The translations under genes and the position numbers were made by a program. Source: Rubrivivax sp. (lineage in GTDB: Bacteria; Pseudomonadota; Gammaproteobacteria; Burkholderiales; Burkholderiaceae_C). From it: DNA of 64,000 bases. Positions within the stretch are counted from its first letter, which is position 1. Each line of letters starts with the position of its first letter. Location: contig JAHCKS010000012.1 of assembly GCA_026125665.1 (NCBI GenBank), forward strand, positions 1 through 64,000, written 5' to 3'. Shown one piece after another: positions 36,816-44,653 of this stretch. The notes below the pieces were generated by a model, which worked only from the letters and a program-made list of their open reading frames with translations, ran no database searches and was not told the DNA's origin.

Positions 36816-38234
36816 ATGAGCCCTGCCCTCGAACGCTGCCGCATCGCCGTCGTGCACGAATGGCTCGTCAACTGCGCCGGCAGCGAGAAGGTGCTCGAGC
36901 AGATCCTGCGGATGTACCCGCAGGCCGACCTGTACTCGGTGGTCGACTTCCTGCCCGAAGGCGAACGCGGCTTCCTGCACGGGCGCACGCCGCGCACCAG
37001 CTTCATCCAGCGCCTGCCCGGCGCGCGCAAGCGCTTCCGCGGCTACCTGCCGCTGATGCCGCTGGCCATGGAGCAGTTCGATCTCTCCGCCTACGACATC
37101 GTGCTCTCGTCGAACCACGCGGTGGCGAAGTCCGTGTTGAGCGGCCCCGACCAGCTGCACCTGAGCTACGTGCACTCGCCGATGCGCTACGCGTGGGACC
37201 TGCAGCACCAGTACCTGCGCGAAGCCGGGCTCGTGCGAGGCGTGAAGGGCGCCGTGGCGCGCGGCCTGCTGCACTACCTGCGCCAGTGCGACCTGGCGAG
37301 CGCGCACCGCGTCGACCGCTTCGTCGCCAACTCGGCCTTCATCGCGCGGCGCATCGCCAAGGTCTATCGGCGCGAGGCCGAGGTCGTGCACCCGCCGGTG
37401 GACGTGCGCCGCTTTGCGCTGCACGAGGCCAAGGAGGGGCACTACCTCGCCGCCTCGCGCCTGGTGCCGTACAAGTGCATGCCGCTGATCGTGCGCGCGT
37501 TCGCGAGCATGCCCTCGCGCCGCCTCGTCGTCATCGGTGACGGGCCGGAGATGCCGCGTGTGCGCGCCGAGGCCGCCGGCCACGCGAACATCGAGCTGCT
37601 CGGTTATGCGCCGGACGCTTCGCTCGTCGAACACATGCAGCGTGCGCGTGCGCTCGTCTTCGCCGCCGAGGAGGACTTCGGCATCGCGCCGGTGGAGTCG
37701 CAGGCCTGCGGCACGCCGGTCATCGCCTTCGGCCGCGGTGGCTCGCTCGAGACGGTGCGCGGCCTCGGCCACCATGCCGAGCCGACGGGCCTGTGGTTCG
37801 GCGAGCAGAGCGAGGCGGCGATCGTCGATGCCGTCGAGCGCTTCGAAGCTGCCGAGGCCGCCGGCGCCTTCTCGCCGCAGGCCTGCCGTGCGCACGCCGA
37901 ACGGTTCGCGCCCGAGCTCTTCCGGCAGCGTCTCGGCGCGCTCGTCGAAGGTGCGTGGGAGCGCTTTCGCGGCGAGCGGCGCGGCTTGCCGGCCCTTTCG
38001 GTGGCGCCCGCCGTGCCGCCGGCCGAGGTCGTCGGTGCCGCTGGCGCTGCCGTCGCCGCTCCGGCGGCGGCGCCCTACTGGGGCAGCGCTGCGCAGTCGA
38101 GCGCCGCGCCGGAGACCGGCGGCGCGCTGCGCAGCGGGCAGGTCTCCAGCGCCGCGCCGCCGTCGAGCGTGTTGCCCGAGCAGAACAGGCTCGACGTGTC
38201 GCCGAGCCTGCGCAGCGCCAGCCCCGCCACCTGA
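36816..38234 (+). CDS. Family 4 glycosyltransferase with C-terminal extension
   Basis: About 472 residues. The GT4 core runs from RIAVVHEWLVNCAGSEKVLE to about residue 390, with LSYVHSPMRYAWDLQHQYL, VKGHYL-like LAASRLVPYK and the acidic motif AAEEDFGIAPVESQACGTP (E-x7-E). It resembles mannosyltransferases of the WbaZ type. ATG 36816 is supported by AGGAG eight bases upstream. The last 80 residues are alanine/proline-rich, and the final 53 codons (38075-38234) overlap the 3' end of the convergent beta-helix lipoprotein gene. The tail is therefore likely the by-product of read-through into an antisense gene. Last gene of the plus arm. Confidence 0.9.
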   Translation: MSPALERCRIAVVHEWLVNCAGSEKVLEQILRMYPQADLYSVVDFLPEGERGFLHGRTPRTSFIQRLPGARKRFRGYLPLMPLAMEQFDLSAYDIVLSSNHAVAKSVLSGPDQLHLSYVHSPMRYAWDLQHQYLREAGLVRGVKGAVARGLLHYLRQCDLASAHRVDRFVANSAFIARRIAKVYRREAEVVHPPVDVRRFALHEAKEGHYLAASRLVPYKCMPLIVRAFASMPSRRLVVIGDGPEMPRVRAEAAGHANIELLGYAPDASLVEHMQRARALVFAAEEDFGIAPVESQACGTPVIAFGRGGSLETVRGLGHHAEPTGLWFGEQSEAAIVDAVERFEAAEAAGAFSPQACRAHAERFAPELFRQRLGALVEGAWERFRGERRGLPALSVAPAVPPAEVVGAAGAAVAAPAAAPYWGSAAQSSAAPETGGALRSGQVSSAAPPSSVLPEQNRLDVSPSLRSASPAT

Positions 38235-39718
38235 ACGAAGCGGTTGTCCACCAGCGCCACCTCGCTCACCAGGCCGGGCAGCGTGTCGATGCCGATGCGC
38301 ACGCCGTCGGTGGCCACGCCCTGCACGACGTTGCGTTCGATGCGCACGCCGCGCAGCGCCAGCGCCTGGGCGAGCGCGGGGTCGCCGGCATCGAGCGCGC
38401 GGTTCTGGATGGCGTGGACTTCCACCGCCGCGTGGCCGGTGCGCGGCCCGAGCGCCACCCACAGCGCGCGCAGCCAGCCGAACGACTCGGCGGCCGGCAC
38501 ATAGCCGGGCGCCGTGTTCTGCACGTGCGTGACGGTGTTGCCTTCGATCAGCACGTTGCGCGGGCCGGGTGTCGCGTAGCCACCTTCCTGCGCCACCAGC
38601 AGCGCGGCGCCGTAGGTGGTGCGCGCGATCTGGTTGTCGCGGATCGTCACGTTGCGGGCGCCCACCACCGTGATGCCGCGGCCCCAGTAGTTGTCGCCGA
38701 TGTCGTTGCCCTGCACCACGACGTCGCTGACCTGCACCTCGCCGGCTTCCACCGCGGCGGCCCACGCGGGGTCGCTCTTCAGCCGCGCCTGCCAGCCTTC
38801 GCCGAGGTAGGAGACCATCGCGATGAGGTCGTCGCCGACCTCGCGCACGCGGTTGTTCACGACGCGCCCTTCGCGGCTGCCGCCGGTGACGTGGATGCCG
38901 TCGGCGAGCGTGCGCATCACCAGGTTCTCGGCGACGGTGAACTGGCGCGCGCCGTAGACGAGGATGCCCACCGAGCCGGCGGCGTTCGCCGTCTCGGGCG
39001 TTTCGCCGTGCGTGACGACGTTGCCGCGAATGACGTTGCCCAACTGCAGCGGCACCGCGTCGGGCCCGCCCGCCTCGCGATACAGGCTGATGCGTGCCTG
39101 CTCGGCTTCGCTGCGGCGGATGTCCGTCACCGCGGTGAGCGTGAAGCCGTACAAGCGTGCGCCATCGGCGCGCAGCGACACCGAGTGGTCGGCCGGGTTG
39201 GTGGCGTGCAGCCGTGCGCCGAAGCCCCACAGCGTGACGCCGGGCTGCGTGACGACGATGCTGCGCTGCTGCAGGTAGGTGCCGGGCGGGAAGACGAGCC
39301 ACTCGCCCGGCGCGAGCGCGCCCAGCGCCGCGGCGATGGCCTCGTCGTCGGGCACGTCGTCGTCGGGCATCGCGCCGAACTCGGTGACCTGGCGGGCTTC
39401 GTCGGGCACGGCGGGCAGCGGGTCGAGTGCGGCGCAGCTGGGTGCTGCCGGCTGCGCCGCAGATGGTGGTGGCGGCGTAGGTACCGTGGGCGGTGAGGGC
39501 TGTGGCGCCGGCGCGGGATGCACCGGAGCGGGTGCCGGCTCCGTTGCCACCGCCGGCACCGGTGTGGGCGCCACCGGCACCGTCGCGGGGGCCGAGACCG
39601 GTGCGGTGAGGCTCGCCGTGTGGGCCGTGGCCGTGTCCGTTGTCGGGCCACTGCCCCCGCAGGCCGTGAGGCAGGTCAGCGTGAACGAAACACGCAGCAA
39701 ACGGGAACGTGGCTTCAT
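38075..39718 (-). CDS. Right-handed beta-helix lipoprotein (pectate lyase/epimerase-like fold)
   Basis: About 547 residues. ATG 39718 has GGGAGG seven bases upstream. The N-terminal signal ends in lipobox LTAC (Cys20), predicting outer-membrane anchoring; a proline/alanine-rich linker covers about 35-105. The body is a parallel beta-helix with regularly spaced N-x-[VI] turns: NVIRGNVVTHGETP, VVVQGNDIGDN, NVTIRDNQIARTTYG, NVLIEGNTVTHVQNT and VRIERNVVQGVATDGVRI. Such folds in EPS loci are often polysaccharide lyases or epimerases acting on the product; no catalytic residues can be fixed from this. It faces the plus arm convergently and overlaps the last glycosyltransferase by 160 bp. Confidence 0.85.
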   Translation of the reverse strand: MKPRSRLLRVSFTLTCLTACGGSGPTTDTATAHTASLTAPVSAPATVPVAPTPVPAVATEPAPAPVHPAPAPQPSPPTVPTPPPPSAAQPAAPSCAALDPLPAVPDEARQVTEFGAMPDDDVPDDEAIAAALGALAPGEWLVFPPGTYLQQRSIVVTQPGVTLWGFGARLHATNPADHSVSLRADGARLYGFTLTAVTDIRRSEAEQARISLYREAGGPDAVPLQLGNVIRGNVVTHGETPETANAAGSVGILVYGARQFTVAENLVMRTLADGIHVTGGSREGRVVNNRVREVGDDLIAMVSYLGEGWQARLKSDPAWAAAVEAGEVQVSDVVVQGNDIGDNYWGRGITVVGARNVTIRDNQIARTTYGAALLVAQEGGYATPGPRNVLIEGNTVTHVQNTAPGYVPAAESFGWLRALWVALGPRTGHAAVEVHAIQNRALDAGDPALAQALALRGVRIERNVVQGVATDGVRIGIDTLPGLVSEVALVDNRFVQVAGLALRRLGDTSSLFCSGNTLDGGAALETCPLRSAPPVSGAALDCAALPQ

Positions 39719-39802
39719 GGCTGCCTCCCGGGCGCCACCGGCAAGCACATCGCGTTCCACCGGCCGATGCGGCCGTTGCGCCCAACGCGGGTGCAGCGCC
39801 TG

Positions 39803-39836
39803 CGTCAGGGCGGGTCAGGGCGGGTCTGGGCGGGTC
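39803..39836. repeat. 10-bp tandem repeat upstream of tRNA-Gly
   Basis: Units GCGTCAGGG, CGGGTCAGGG, CGGGTCTGGG and CGGGTC follow each other at 10-bp spacing, about 3.4 copies, ending 28 bp before the tRNA. A TACACT box at 39848-39853 lies at the expected -10 distance from the tRNA, so the repeat covers the -35 region. Confidence 0.8.
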
Positions 39837-39863
39837 GCCTTGCGCGCTACACTGCCCGGCCTC

Positions 39864-39937
39864 GCGGGCGTCGTATAACGGCATTACCTTGGCTTCCCAA
39901 GCCAAAGACGAGGGTTCGACTCCCTTCGCCCGCTCCA
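39864..39937 (+). tRNA. tRNA-Gly (anticodon CCC)
   Basis: The 5' acceptor strand GCGGGCG pairs with CGCCCGC at 39927-39933, discriminator T, and an encoded CCA at 39935-39937. The anticodon stem TTGGC/GCCAA encloses the loop TTCCCAA, giving anticodon CCC. The T-arm reads GAGGGTTCGACTCCC. All arms fold as a standard 74-nt bacterial tRNA-Gly. It lies between the beta-helix lipoprotein gene (minus) and the GGDEF-like gene. Confidence 0.97.
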
Positions 39938-39985
39938 GCCTCCGGCCGGGCTTGCCACCTCGTGACGCTGCGGCATCATCCGCGC

Positions 39986-40909
39986 ATGGCCGCGCCGACC
40001 CTGCCGCTGAACGTGCTCGCCGTGCAAGCCGGCGAGGCCGACGCCTGGCTGCGGGCGCTGGCGGCGCTGCCCGGGCTGCGGGTCGTCGTCGGCGAGGCCG
40101 CGCGGGCGCCCGATGTGGACGCCGTGCTGCTGCGCGCCCCCGATCGTGCCGCACTCGCCGAGCTGCTCGCACGGCCGGGCCTTCCGGAGCTCGCGTACGA
40201 CCTGGCGGTCGTCGTCGCGCTGCACGAAGGCGACGAAGGCACCGAGGCCGAACTGCTGCGCCTGGGCGTCGAGGGTCTCGTCGCCGATCGCGACCCCGCC
40301 GAGGTGGCGCGCGCGCTGCGTCACGCGCATGTGCGCAAGCAGGTCGAGCGCACGGCGCGCACCGCCTACGCCACCGACCTGGCCACGGGGCTGCCGCACC
40401 AGGCGCAACTGCTCGAGCATGTGTCCCAGCTGATCGCGCTGCGCGAACGCGAGCCGGCGCCATTCGTGCTGATCGCGCTGCGCATCGACGGCGTGCAGCA
40501 GGCCGCGGCGCGCCTGGGCGGCGAGGCGGCCAACGTGCTGCGCCGCAAGGTCGCCGTGCGGCTGCGCGGCGGCCTGCGCGCCAGCGACGTCGTCGCCGCG
40601 CTCGGGCCGGACCACTACGCCGTGATGCTCGGCCGCGTCGACGTGGTGAGCGACGGCGACGGCGTTGCCGCGAAGCTGCTGCGCGCGCTCGAGCAGCCGT
40701 TCATCCTGGCCGGCCAGCCGTGCCACGTGAAGGCCTCGTTCGGCATCGCCAGCTACCCGGCGCACGGCAAGGACGCAGCCGCGCTGCTGCAGCGCGCCAC
40801 GTCGCAGGCGGCGACACTCGCCACCCCCGGCGGCGAGGACACCGGGGGTGAGTTTCACAGCAGCTTCACCGTGCTGGGCGGCGGCGCCGCGAACGACGAG
40901 CCGGGCTGA
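39986..40909 (+). CDS. Degenerate GGDEF-domain protein with receiver-like N-terminus
   Basis: About 307 residues. Residues 1-115 look like a CheY-type or pseudo-receiver domain (LNVLAVQAGEADAWLRAL, YDLAVVVALHEGDE). Residues 125-295 follow the GGDEF fold: ATDLATGLPHQAQLLEHV matches the DxLTGLPNR entry, and FGIASYPAHGKDAAALLQRA matches the last motif. The signature loop reads GPDHY at 207-211 instead of GGDEF, so catalytic cyclic-di-GMP synthesis is not expected; the protein may bind GTP or c-di-GMP, or act by protein contact. ATG 39986 lies 48 bp after the tRNA. With an EPS locus next door, a regulatory role in polysaccharide output is possible but unproven. Confidence 0.82.
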   Translation: MAAPTLPLNVLAVQAGEADAWLRALAALPGLRVVVGEAARAPDVDAVLLRAPDRAALAELLARPGLPELAYDLAVVVALHEGDEGTEAELLRLGVEGLVADRDPAEVARALRHAHVRKQVERTARTAYATDLATGLPHQAQLLEHVSQLIALREREPAPFVLIALRIDGVQQAAARLGGEAANVLRRKVAVRLRGGLRASDVVAALGPDHYAVMLGRVDVVSDGDGVAAKLLRALEQPFILAGQPCHVKASFGIASYPAHGKDAAALLQRATSQAATLATPGGEDTGGEFHSSFTVLGGGAANDEPG

Positions 40910-41015
40910 GCCGCTGCGCCGGCCGCCGCAGCGCCGGCTCGAGCCCGCGATCGCCCGTGATCGCCCGTCACGCCGCTGTCGTGCCGGCGTCGCGGGCCCC
41001 TGCACAATGCGGCGC

Positions 41016-41765
41016 ATGCCCGACTCTCCGCCGCGTGTGCTGCCGCTGGCCGGCGCCACGAACTTCCGCGACCTCGGCGGCTACCGCGGCCGCGACGACC
41101 GCCCGGTGCGCTGGCGGCGCCTCTTCCGCAGCGACCACCTCGGCGCGCTGACCGCCGCCGACCATGCCCTGCTCGCCGACATCGGGCTCGGTGCCGCGTT
41201 CGACTTCCGCGGCATCGACGAGCGGGCCGCCGCGCCGTACGAGGTGCCCGGGCTGGCCCAGCACGCGCTGCCGATCGAGCCGACGGTGGCGCAGCGCATG
41301 CAGGAGATGGTCGACGATGGCCGGGAGCTCACCGTGCCGGCGGTCGAGGGGCTGATGCGCGATCTCTACCGCAGCCTCGTCGGCGAGCGCGCCCCGCGCT
41401 TCGCCGAGTTCTTCGTGCACCTGCTGCGGGCCGATGCGCCGATCGTCTTCCACTGCACGGCGGGCAAGGACCGCACCGGCGTCGCCGCCGCGCTGGTGCT
41501 GCTGGCGCTGGGTGTGCCGCACGACGTGGTGATGCAGGACTACCTGCTCACCAACGACGTGTTCAAGCCGCCGTGGGCGCCGCGCCCCGGTCTCGCGCCA
41601 GGGGTGACGCAGGCGCTGTGGGGCGTGCAGCCTTCCTATCTGCAGGCGGCGCTGGACGTCGTGGACCGCGAGTTCGGCGGCCCGCAGACCTATCTGCGCG
41701 AGGTCATCGGCCTGGACACCGAGCGGATGCGCGCGCTCGAGCAGCGCTACCTGCAGCCAGGCTGA
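41016..41765 (+). CDS. Tyrosine-protein phosphatase (DSP/PTP-like)
   Basis: About 249 residues. The P-loop HCTAGKDRTG at 146-155 holds the catalytic Cys147 and Arg153 of cysteine-dependent phosphatases. GATNFRDLGGYRG near the N-terminus and RLFRSDHLGALT match the family of atypical bacterial PTPs related to phosphoinositide/tyrosine phosphatases (PtpB/LipA-like). No signal peptide; likely cytosolic. An ATG nine bases upstream (41007) is also possible. Substrates are unknown; the BY-kinase-like EpsG of the EPS locus is too far away to assume a link. A 10-bp tandem repeat (GATCGCCCGT twice, 40949-40968) lies just upstream. Confidence 0.9.
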   Translation: MPDSPPRVLPLAGATNFRDLGGYRGRDDRPVRWRRLFRSDHLGALTAADHALLADIGLGAAFDFRGIDERAAAPYEVPGLAQHALPIEPTVAQRMQEMVDDGRELTVPAVEGLMRDLYRSLVGERAPRFAEFFVHLLRADAPIVFHCTAGKDRTGVAAALVLLALGVPHDVVMQDYLLTNDVFKPPWAPRPGLAPGVTQALWGVQPSYLQAALDVVDREFGGPQTYLREVIGLDTERMRALEQRYLQPG

Positions 41766-41809
41766 ACGCGCCGGGCGGGCGCGACACCCCCTGCGCGCTG
41801 CGGCCGGCG

Positions 41810-42769
41810 CTACTCGCCCCGTGCGGCGGCCTCCACGCCGAACAACTCGCGCACGGCGACGCGGTACTGCTCGAGCCCGACCCAGTTCGTGCTGTGGTGC
41901 GAGCCGCCCTGCACGAGCAGGAAGCGCTTGGGCTCGCGCGCGCTGTCGTAGAGCGCGCGGCCGATCTCGGGCGGCACGAGGCGGTCCTCGCTGCCGTGCA
42001 CGACGAGCACCGGCGCGCGCACGCGCGGCATGCGCTCGGCCGCCTCGAAGCGCTGCGTGAGCAGCGGCCCGAGGGGGAGCCAGCCCCACTTGAAGGTGGC
42101 CAGCAGGTCGCGCAGCGAGGTGAACGAGCCTTCGACGATGAGGCCGGCAGCCTCGTCCTGCACCTGCGCGGCCAGGTCGGTGGCGATGGCACCGCCGAGC
42201 GAGTGCCCGAAGACGAAGCGGCGCGCGCGCGGGGCGCCTTCGCGCTTCAGCCAGTCCCAGGCGGCCCGTGCGTCCTCATAGGCCAGGTCCTCGCCCGGCA
42301 GCTCGCTGCCCAGGCTGCGGCCGAAGCCGCGGTAGTCCACGCCCAGCACCGCGAAGCCGAGCTCGTGCAGCCGGCGCATGCGCGGCGCACTGCCGCGCAC
42401 GTCCCAGCGTGCGCCGTGCAGATACAGCAGCACCGGCGCGTCGGCACGCACCTGCGGCAGCCACAGCGCGTGCAGCCTGGCGCGCTCGCCGGTGATGCGT
42501 GAATCGAACTCGATCCACACGTCCTGCATGCCTTCGGCCGCGGCGAGCCCGGCGCTCCACGTGCGCTGGCTCGGCTGGAACACCCACTCGCGCTGCTTGG
42601 CGTCGAGCAGCGCGCAACCCGAAGCCGCGAGGGCTGCGCCGGCCACGACCACGGCCGTGAGCTGGTGCCGCCAGCGCCGCCACGTGTGGCGCGTGCGCGG
42701 CGCGTCGGCGCGCGCATGTGCGGGCGATGCGTCGTCGGCGGGCGAGGGAGGCGCAGGCATCGAACGCAT
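41810..42769 (-). CDS. Alpha/beta-hydrolase lipoprotein
   Basis: About 319 residues. After a 35-residue basic head, a membrane-targeting stretch AVVVAGAALAASGC has a lipobox (ASGC, Cys52). The hydrolase core follows: oxyanion-region LLYLHGARWDVRG, VDYRGFGRS, nucleophile elbow GHSLGGA, the acid in HGSEDRLVPP, and the histidine in GGSHHSTNW. This pattern resembles ABHD13/Bem46-type hydrolases. ATG 42769 or ATG 42760 could start it. It converges on the phosphatase gene (44-bp gap). Substrate unknown. Confidence 0.9.
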   Translation of the reverse strand: MRSMPAPPSPADDASPAHARADAPRTRHTWRRWRHQLTAVVVAGAALAASGCALLDAKQREWVFQPSQRTWSAGLAAAEGMQDVWIEFDSRITGERARLHALWLPQVRADAPVLLYLHGARWDVRGSAPRMRRLHELGFAVLGVDYRGFGRSLGSELPGEDLAYEDARAAWDWLKREGAPRARRFVFGHSLGGAIATDLAAQVQDEAAGLIVEGSFTSLRDLLATFKWGWLPLGPLLTQRFEAAERMPRVRAPVLVVHGSEDRLVPPEIGRALYDSAREPKRFLLVQGGSHHSTNWVGLEQYRVAVRELFGVEAAARGE

Positions 42770-43137
42770 GCTAGCGAAGGCCGCCTATCCTTGCGCCCCC
42801 GGGGTCGGGGCAGGGCGCGCGCGGCTCCGTGGCAGGTGGCACGCGGCTGGAGACTCCCGGCGCTTCGCATGCGGCCGCAGGGGGACGGGAAGCGGCGAGC
42901 GTGTGCGCACCCTGCATCCATCCCGGCACGGCGCAAGCCGGGCCAGCCGGGCCGGCGCGCGAGCACGTCTCAGCCCGCTCGACCGCGAAGTGAACGACAT
43001 CCGGTACTTCTACGAGTCGCGGCTGCCCGGCGAAGCCGCGGCGGTGCCTGACCGCCACGTGCACCCGGCCGAGCCGCGCACGGCGCGCCACCACCTGCAA
43101 ACGCGTGTCGCCGCGACGGCGCGAGCGCATGACCCGA
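42770..43137. other. Gap without a supported gene (368 bp)
   Basis: The spacer between the hydrolase start and the GNAT stop holds no recognisable gene or RNA. A short GTG-initiated frame from 42990 begins VNDIRYFYESRLPGE but runs into the antisense GNAT gene and resembles nothing I know. The DNA is GC-rich with short inverted repeats such as GGCCAGCCGGGCC. Confidence 0.5.
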
Positions 43138-43650
43138 CTACTCCGGATGCCGCCACACCTGCGCCTGCCCGCCCATGAACTCGATCGTCTCCTCGTGCCG
43201 TGCGCCGAGGCGCTGCGCGAGCGCGATCGAGCGCCGGTTGTCGGCGCGAATGAGGCTGATCAGCCGGCCGCCGAGGCCCATCGCCTCGCGGCCGTGGCGG
43301 CGCGCAGCGAGCGCGGCCTCGTGCGCGTAGCCGCGCCCCCAGAACGGCCGCGCCAGCAGCCAGCCCAGCTCGTTGGCCGGCCAGCCTTCGGGGTTGAGGA
43401 AGCCGGCGCGGCCCACCAGCGCGCCGCTGGCCTTCTCCTGCACCGCCCACATGCCGTAGCCGCGCAGCGCCCAGTGGCCGGCGAAGAGGGCCATCTGCCG
43501 CCAGGCGATGTCGCGCCCCACCGGGCCGCCGTTGCCGATGAAGCGCATCACCTCCTCGTCGGCACACATCGCGGCGTAGGCGTCGAGGTCGGGCTCGGCG
43601 AAGGCGCGCAGCGTCAGGCGCTCGGTGTGCAGCACGGGGGGCGTGGTCAC
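43138..43650 (-). CDS. GNAT-family N-acetyltransferase (RimJ/RimL-like)
   Basis: About 170 residues from GTG 43650. The family pattern is clear: LHTERLTLRAFAEPDLDAYA at the N-terminus, MWAVQEKASGALVGRAGFLN, ELGWLLARPFWGRGYAHEAA (acetyl-CoA pyrophosphate-binding RxxGxA-like loop), and SLIRADNRRSIALAQRLGA. Such proteins acetylate ribosomal proteins, small amines or antibiotics; the substrate is unknown. An open frame continues upstream but without family features. It diverges from the aldolase gene at 43804. Confidence 0.92.
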   Translation of the reverse strand: MTTPPVLHTERLTLRAFAEPDLDAYAAMCADEEVMRFIGNGGPVGRDIAWRQMALFAGHWALRGYGMWAVQEKASGALVGRAGFLNPEGWPANELGWLLARPFWGRGYAHEAALAARRHGREAMGLGGRLISLIRADNRRSIALAQRLGARHEETIEFMGGQAQVWRHPE

Positions 43651-43803
43651 GGCTGGCGGACTCCCGGGGCAAGAGGGCAGGCGGGCGGGAAGGCAGCACG
43701 CCGGGCCGCCGGCGACTTGCCTGCACGCGATTCTCGCGCCGCGCGCACGGTGCCATGATCGCGTCCGCGGCGGCCGACACGCGTGCCGCGCGAGGAGAAC
43801 ACG

Positions 43804-44622
43804 ATGAACCGCTTCGCCCAGCTGCTGCGCGCCCGGGGCTCCAAGCCGCCGGTGGGCACCTGGATCGTCTCGGCCAGCCCGCTCGTCGCCGAGGCGGTGG
43901 GCGAAGCCGGCTTCGACTGGGGTGTGCTCGACATGGAGCACGCGCCGCTGGACCTGATGCCGCTGGTGCACCTGCTGCAGGCGGTGGGCAACACGAAGAT
44001 GGTGCCGGTGGTGCGCGTGCCGTCGAACGACGCGGTGACCGTGAAGCGCGTGCTCGACGCCGGCGCCGACACGCTGCTGTTCCCCTTCGTGCAGAACGCC
44101 GACGAAGCGGCCTGCGCCGTTGCCGCCACGCGCTACCCGCCCGAGGGCGTGCGCGGCCTGTCGGCGATGGGCCGCGCGTCGCGCTTCGGCAGCCAGCCCG
44201 ACTACTACCGCACCGCCAACCGCACGATCGGCGTCGTCGTGCAGCTCGAGACGCCGCAGGCCATCGCGCAGCTCGAGCTCATCGCCGCCGTGCCGGGCGT
44301 CGATGCGCTCTTCGTCGCGCCGGGCGACCTCTCCGGCGCGCTCGGCCACCCCGGGGAGCTCACGCACCCGGCGGTGATGGCACTGATGGCCGACGCGGCG
44401 CAGCGCGCGCGCGAGATCGGCAGGCCGATCGGCACCGTGGGCAGCACGCCCGACGTGGTGACGCGCTACCGCGCCGCCGGCTACGACTACGTGGCCGTGG
44501 CCAGCGACCTGGCGTTGCTGATGCGCGGCGCCATGGCGGCGGTGCAGGCGCTGCGCCAGGGCGACAGCGCGGCGCACGTGCACACGCTGGCCGAGGGCAC
44601 GCGCACCGCGACGGGGGCCTGA
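43804..44622 (+). CDS. HpcH/HpaI-type aldolase
   Basis: About 272 residues of the class II, metal-dependent 2-keto-3-deoxy acid aldolases (HpaI/GarL/RhmA). ATG 43804 has AGGAG seven bases upstream. Motifs are WIVSASPLVAEAVGEAGFDW, the metal/substrate region VLDMEHAPLD, VVRVPSNDAVTVKRVLDAGA, LLFPFVQNADEA and a late ALFVAPGDLSGALG containing the conserved aspartate. The enzyme cleaves a hydroxy-keto acid to pyruvate and an aldehyde. The next gene, convergent, encodes an aldehyde dehydrogenase that could oxidise succinate semialdehyde from 4-hydroxy-2-ketoheptanedioate cleavage, so a shared catabolic role is plausible. Confidence 0.92.
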   Translation: MNRFAQLLRARGSKPPVGTWIVSASPLVAEAVGEAGFDWGVLDMEHAPLDLMPLVHLLQAVGNTKMVPVVRVPSNDAVTVKRVLDAGADTLLFPFVQNADEAACAVAATRYPPEGVRGLSAMGRASRFGSQPDYYRTANRTIGVVVQLETPQAIAQLELIAAVPGVDALFVAPGDLSGALGHPGELTHPAVMALMADAAQRAREIGRPIGTVGSTPDVVTRYRAAGYDYVAVASDLALLMRGAMAAVQALRQGDSAAHVHTLAEGTRTATGA

Positions 44623-44653
44623 AGGGCGGGTTCGCGGGCGCGCGGCGTCGAGC

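Noticed and set aside
36438..40463. 1341-codon minus-strand frame spanning glycosyltransferase, tRNA and GGDEF genes
   Set aside because: It crosses a tRNA and contains only fragments of other-frame genes; no coherent domain.
39884..41059. Minus-strand frame over the tRNA-Gly and GGDEF-like gene
   Set aside because: Overlaps the tRNA and lacks protein features; the plus frame fits the GGDEF fold.
42990..43178. Small GTG-started frame VNDIRYFYESRLPGE in the 42770-43137 gap
   Set aside because: No ribosome binding site or known relatives, and its end runs antisense into the GNAT gene.
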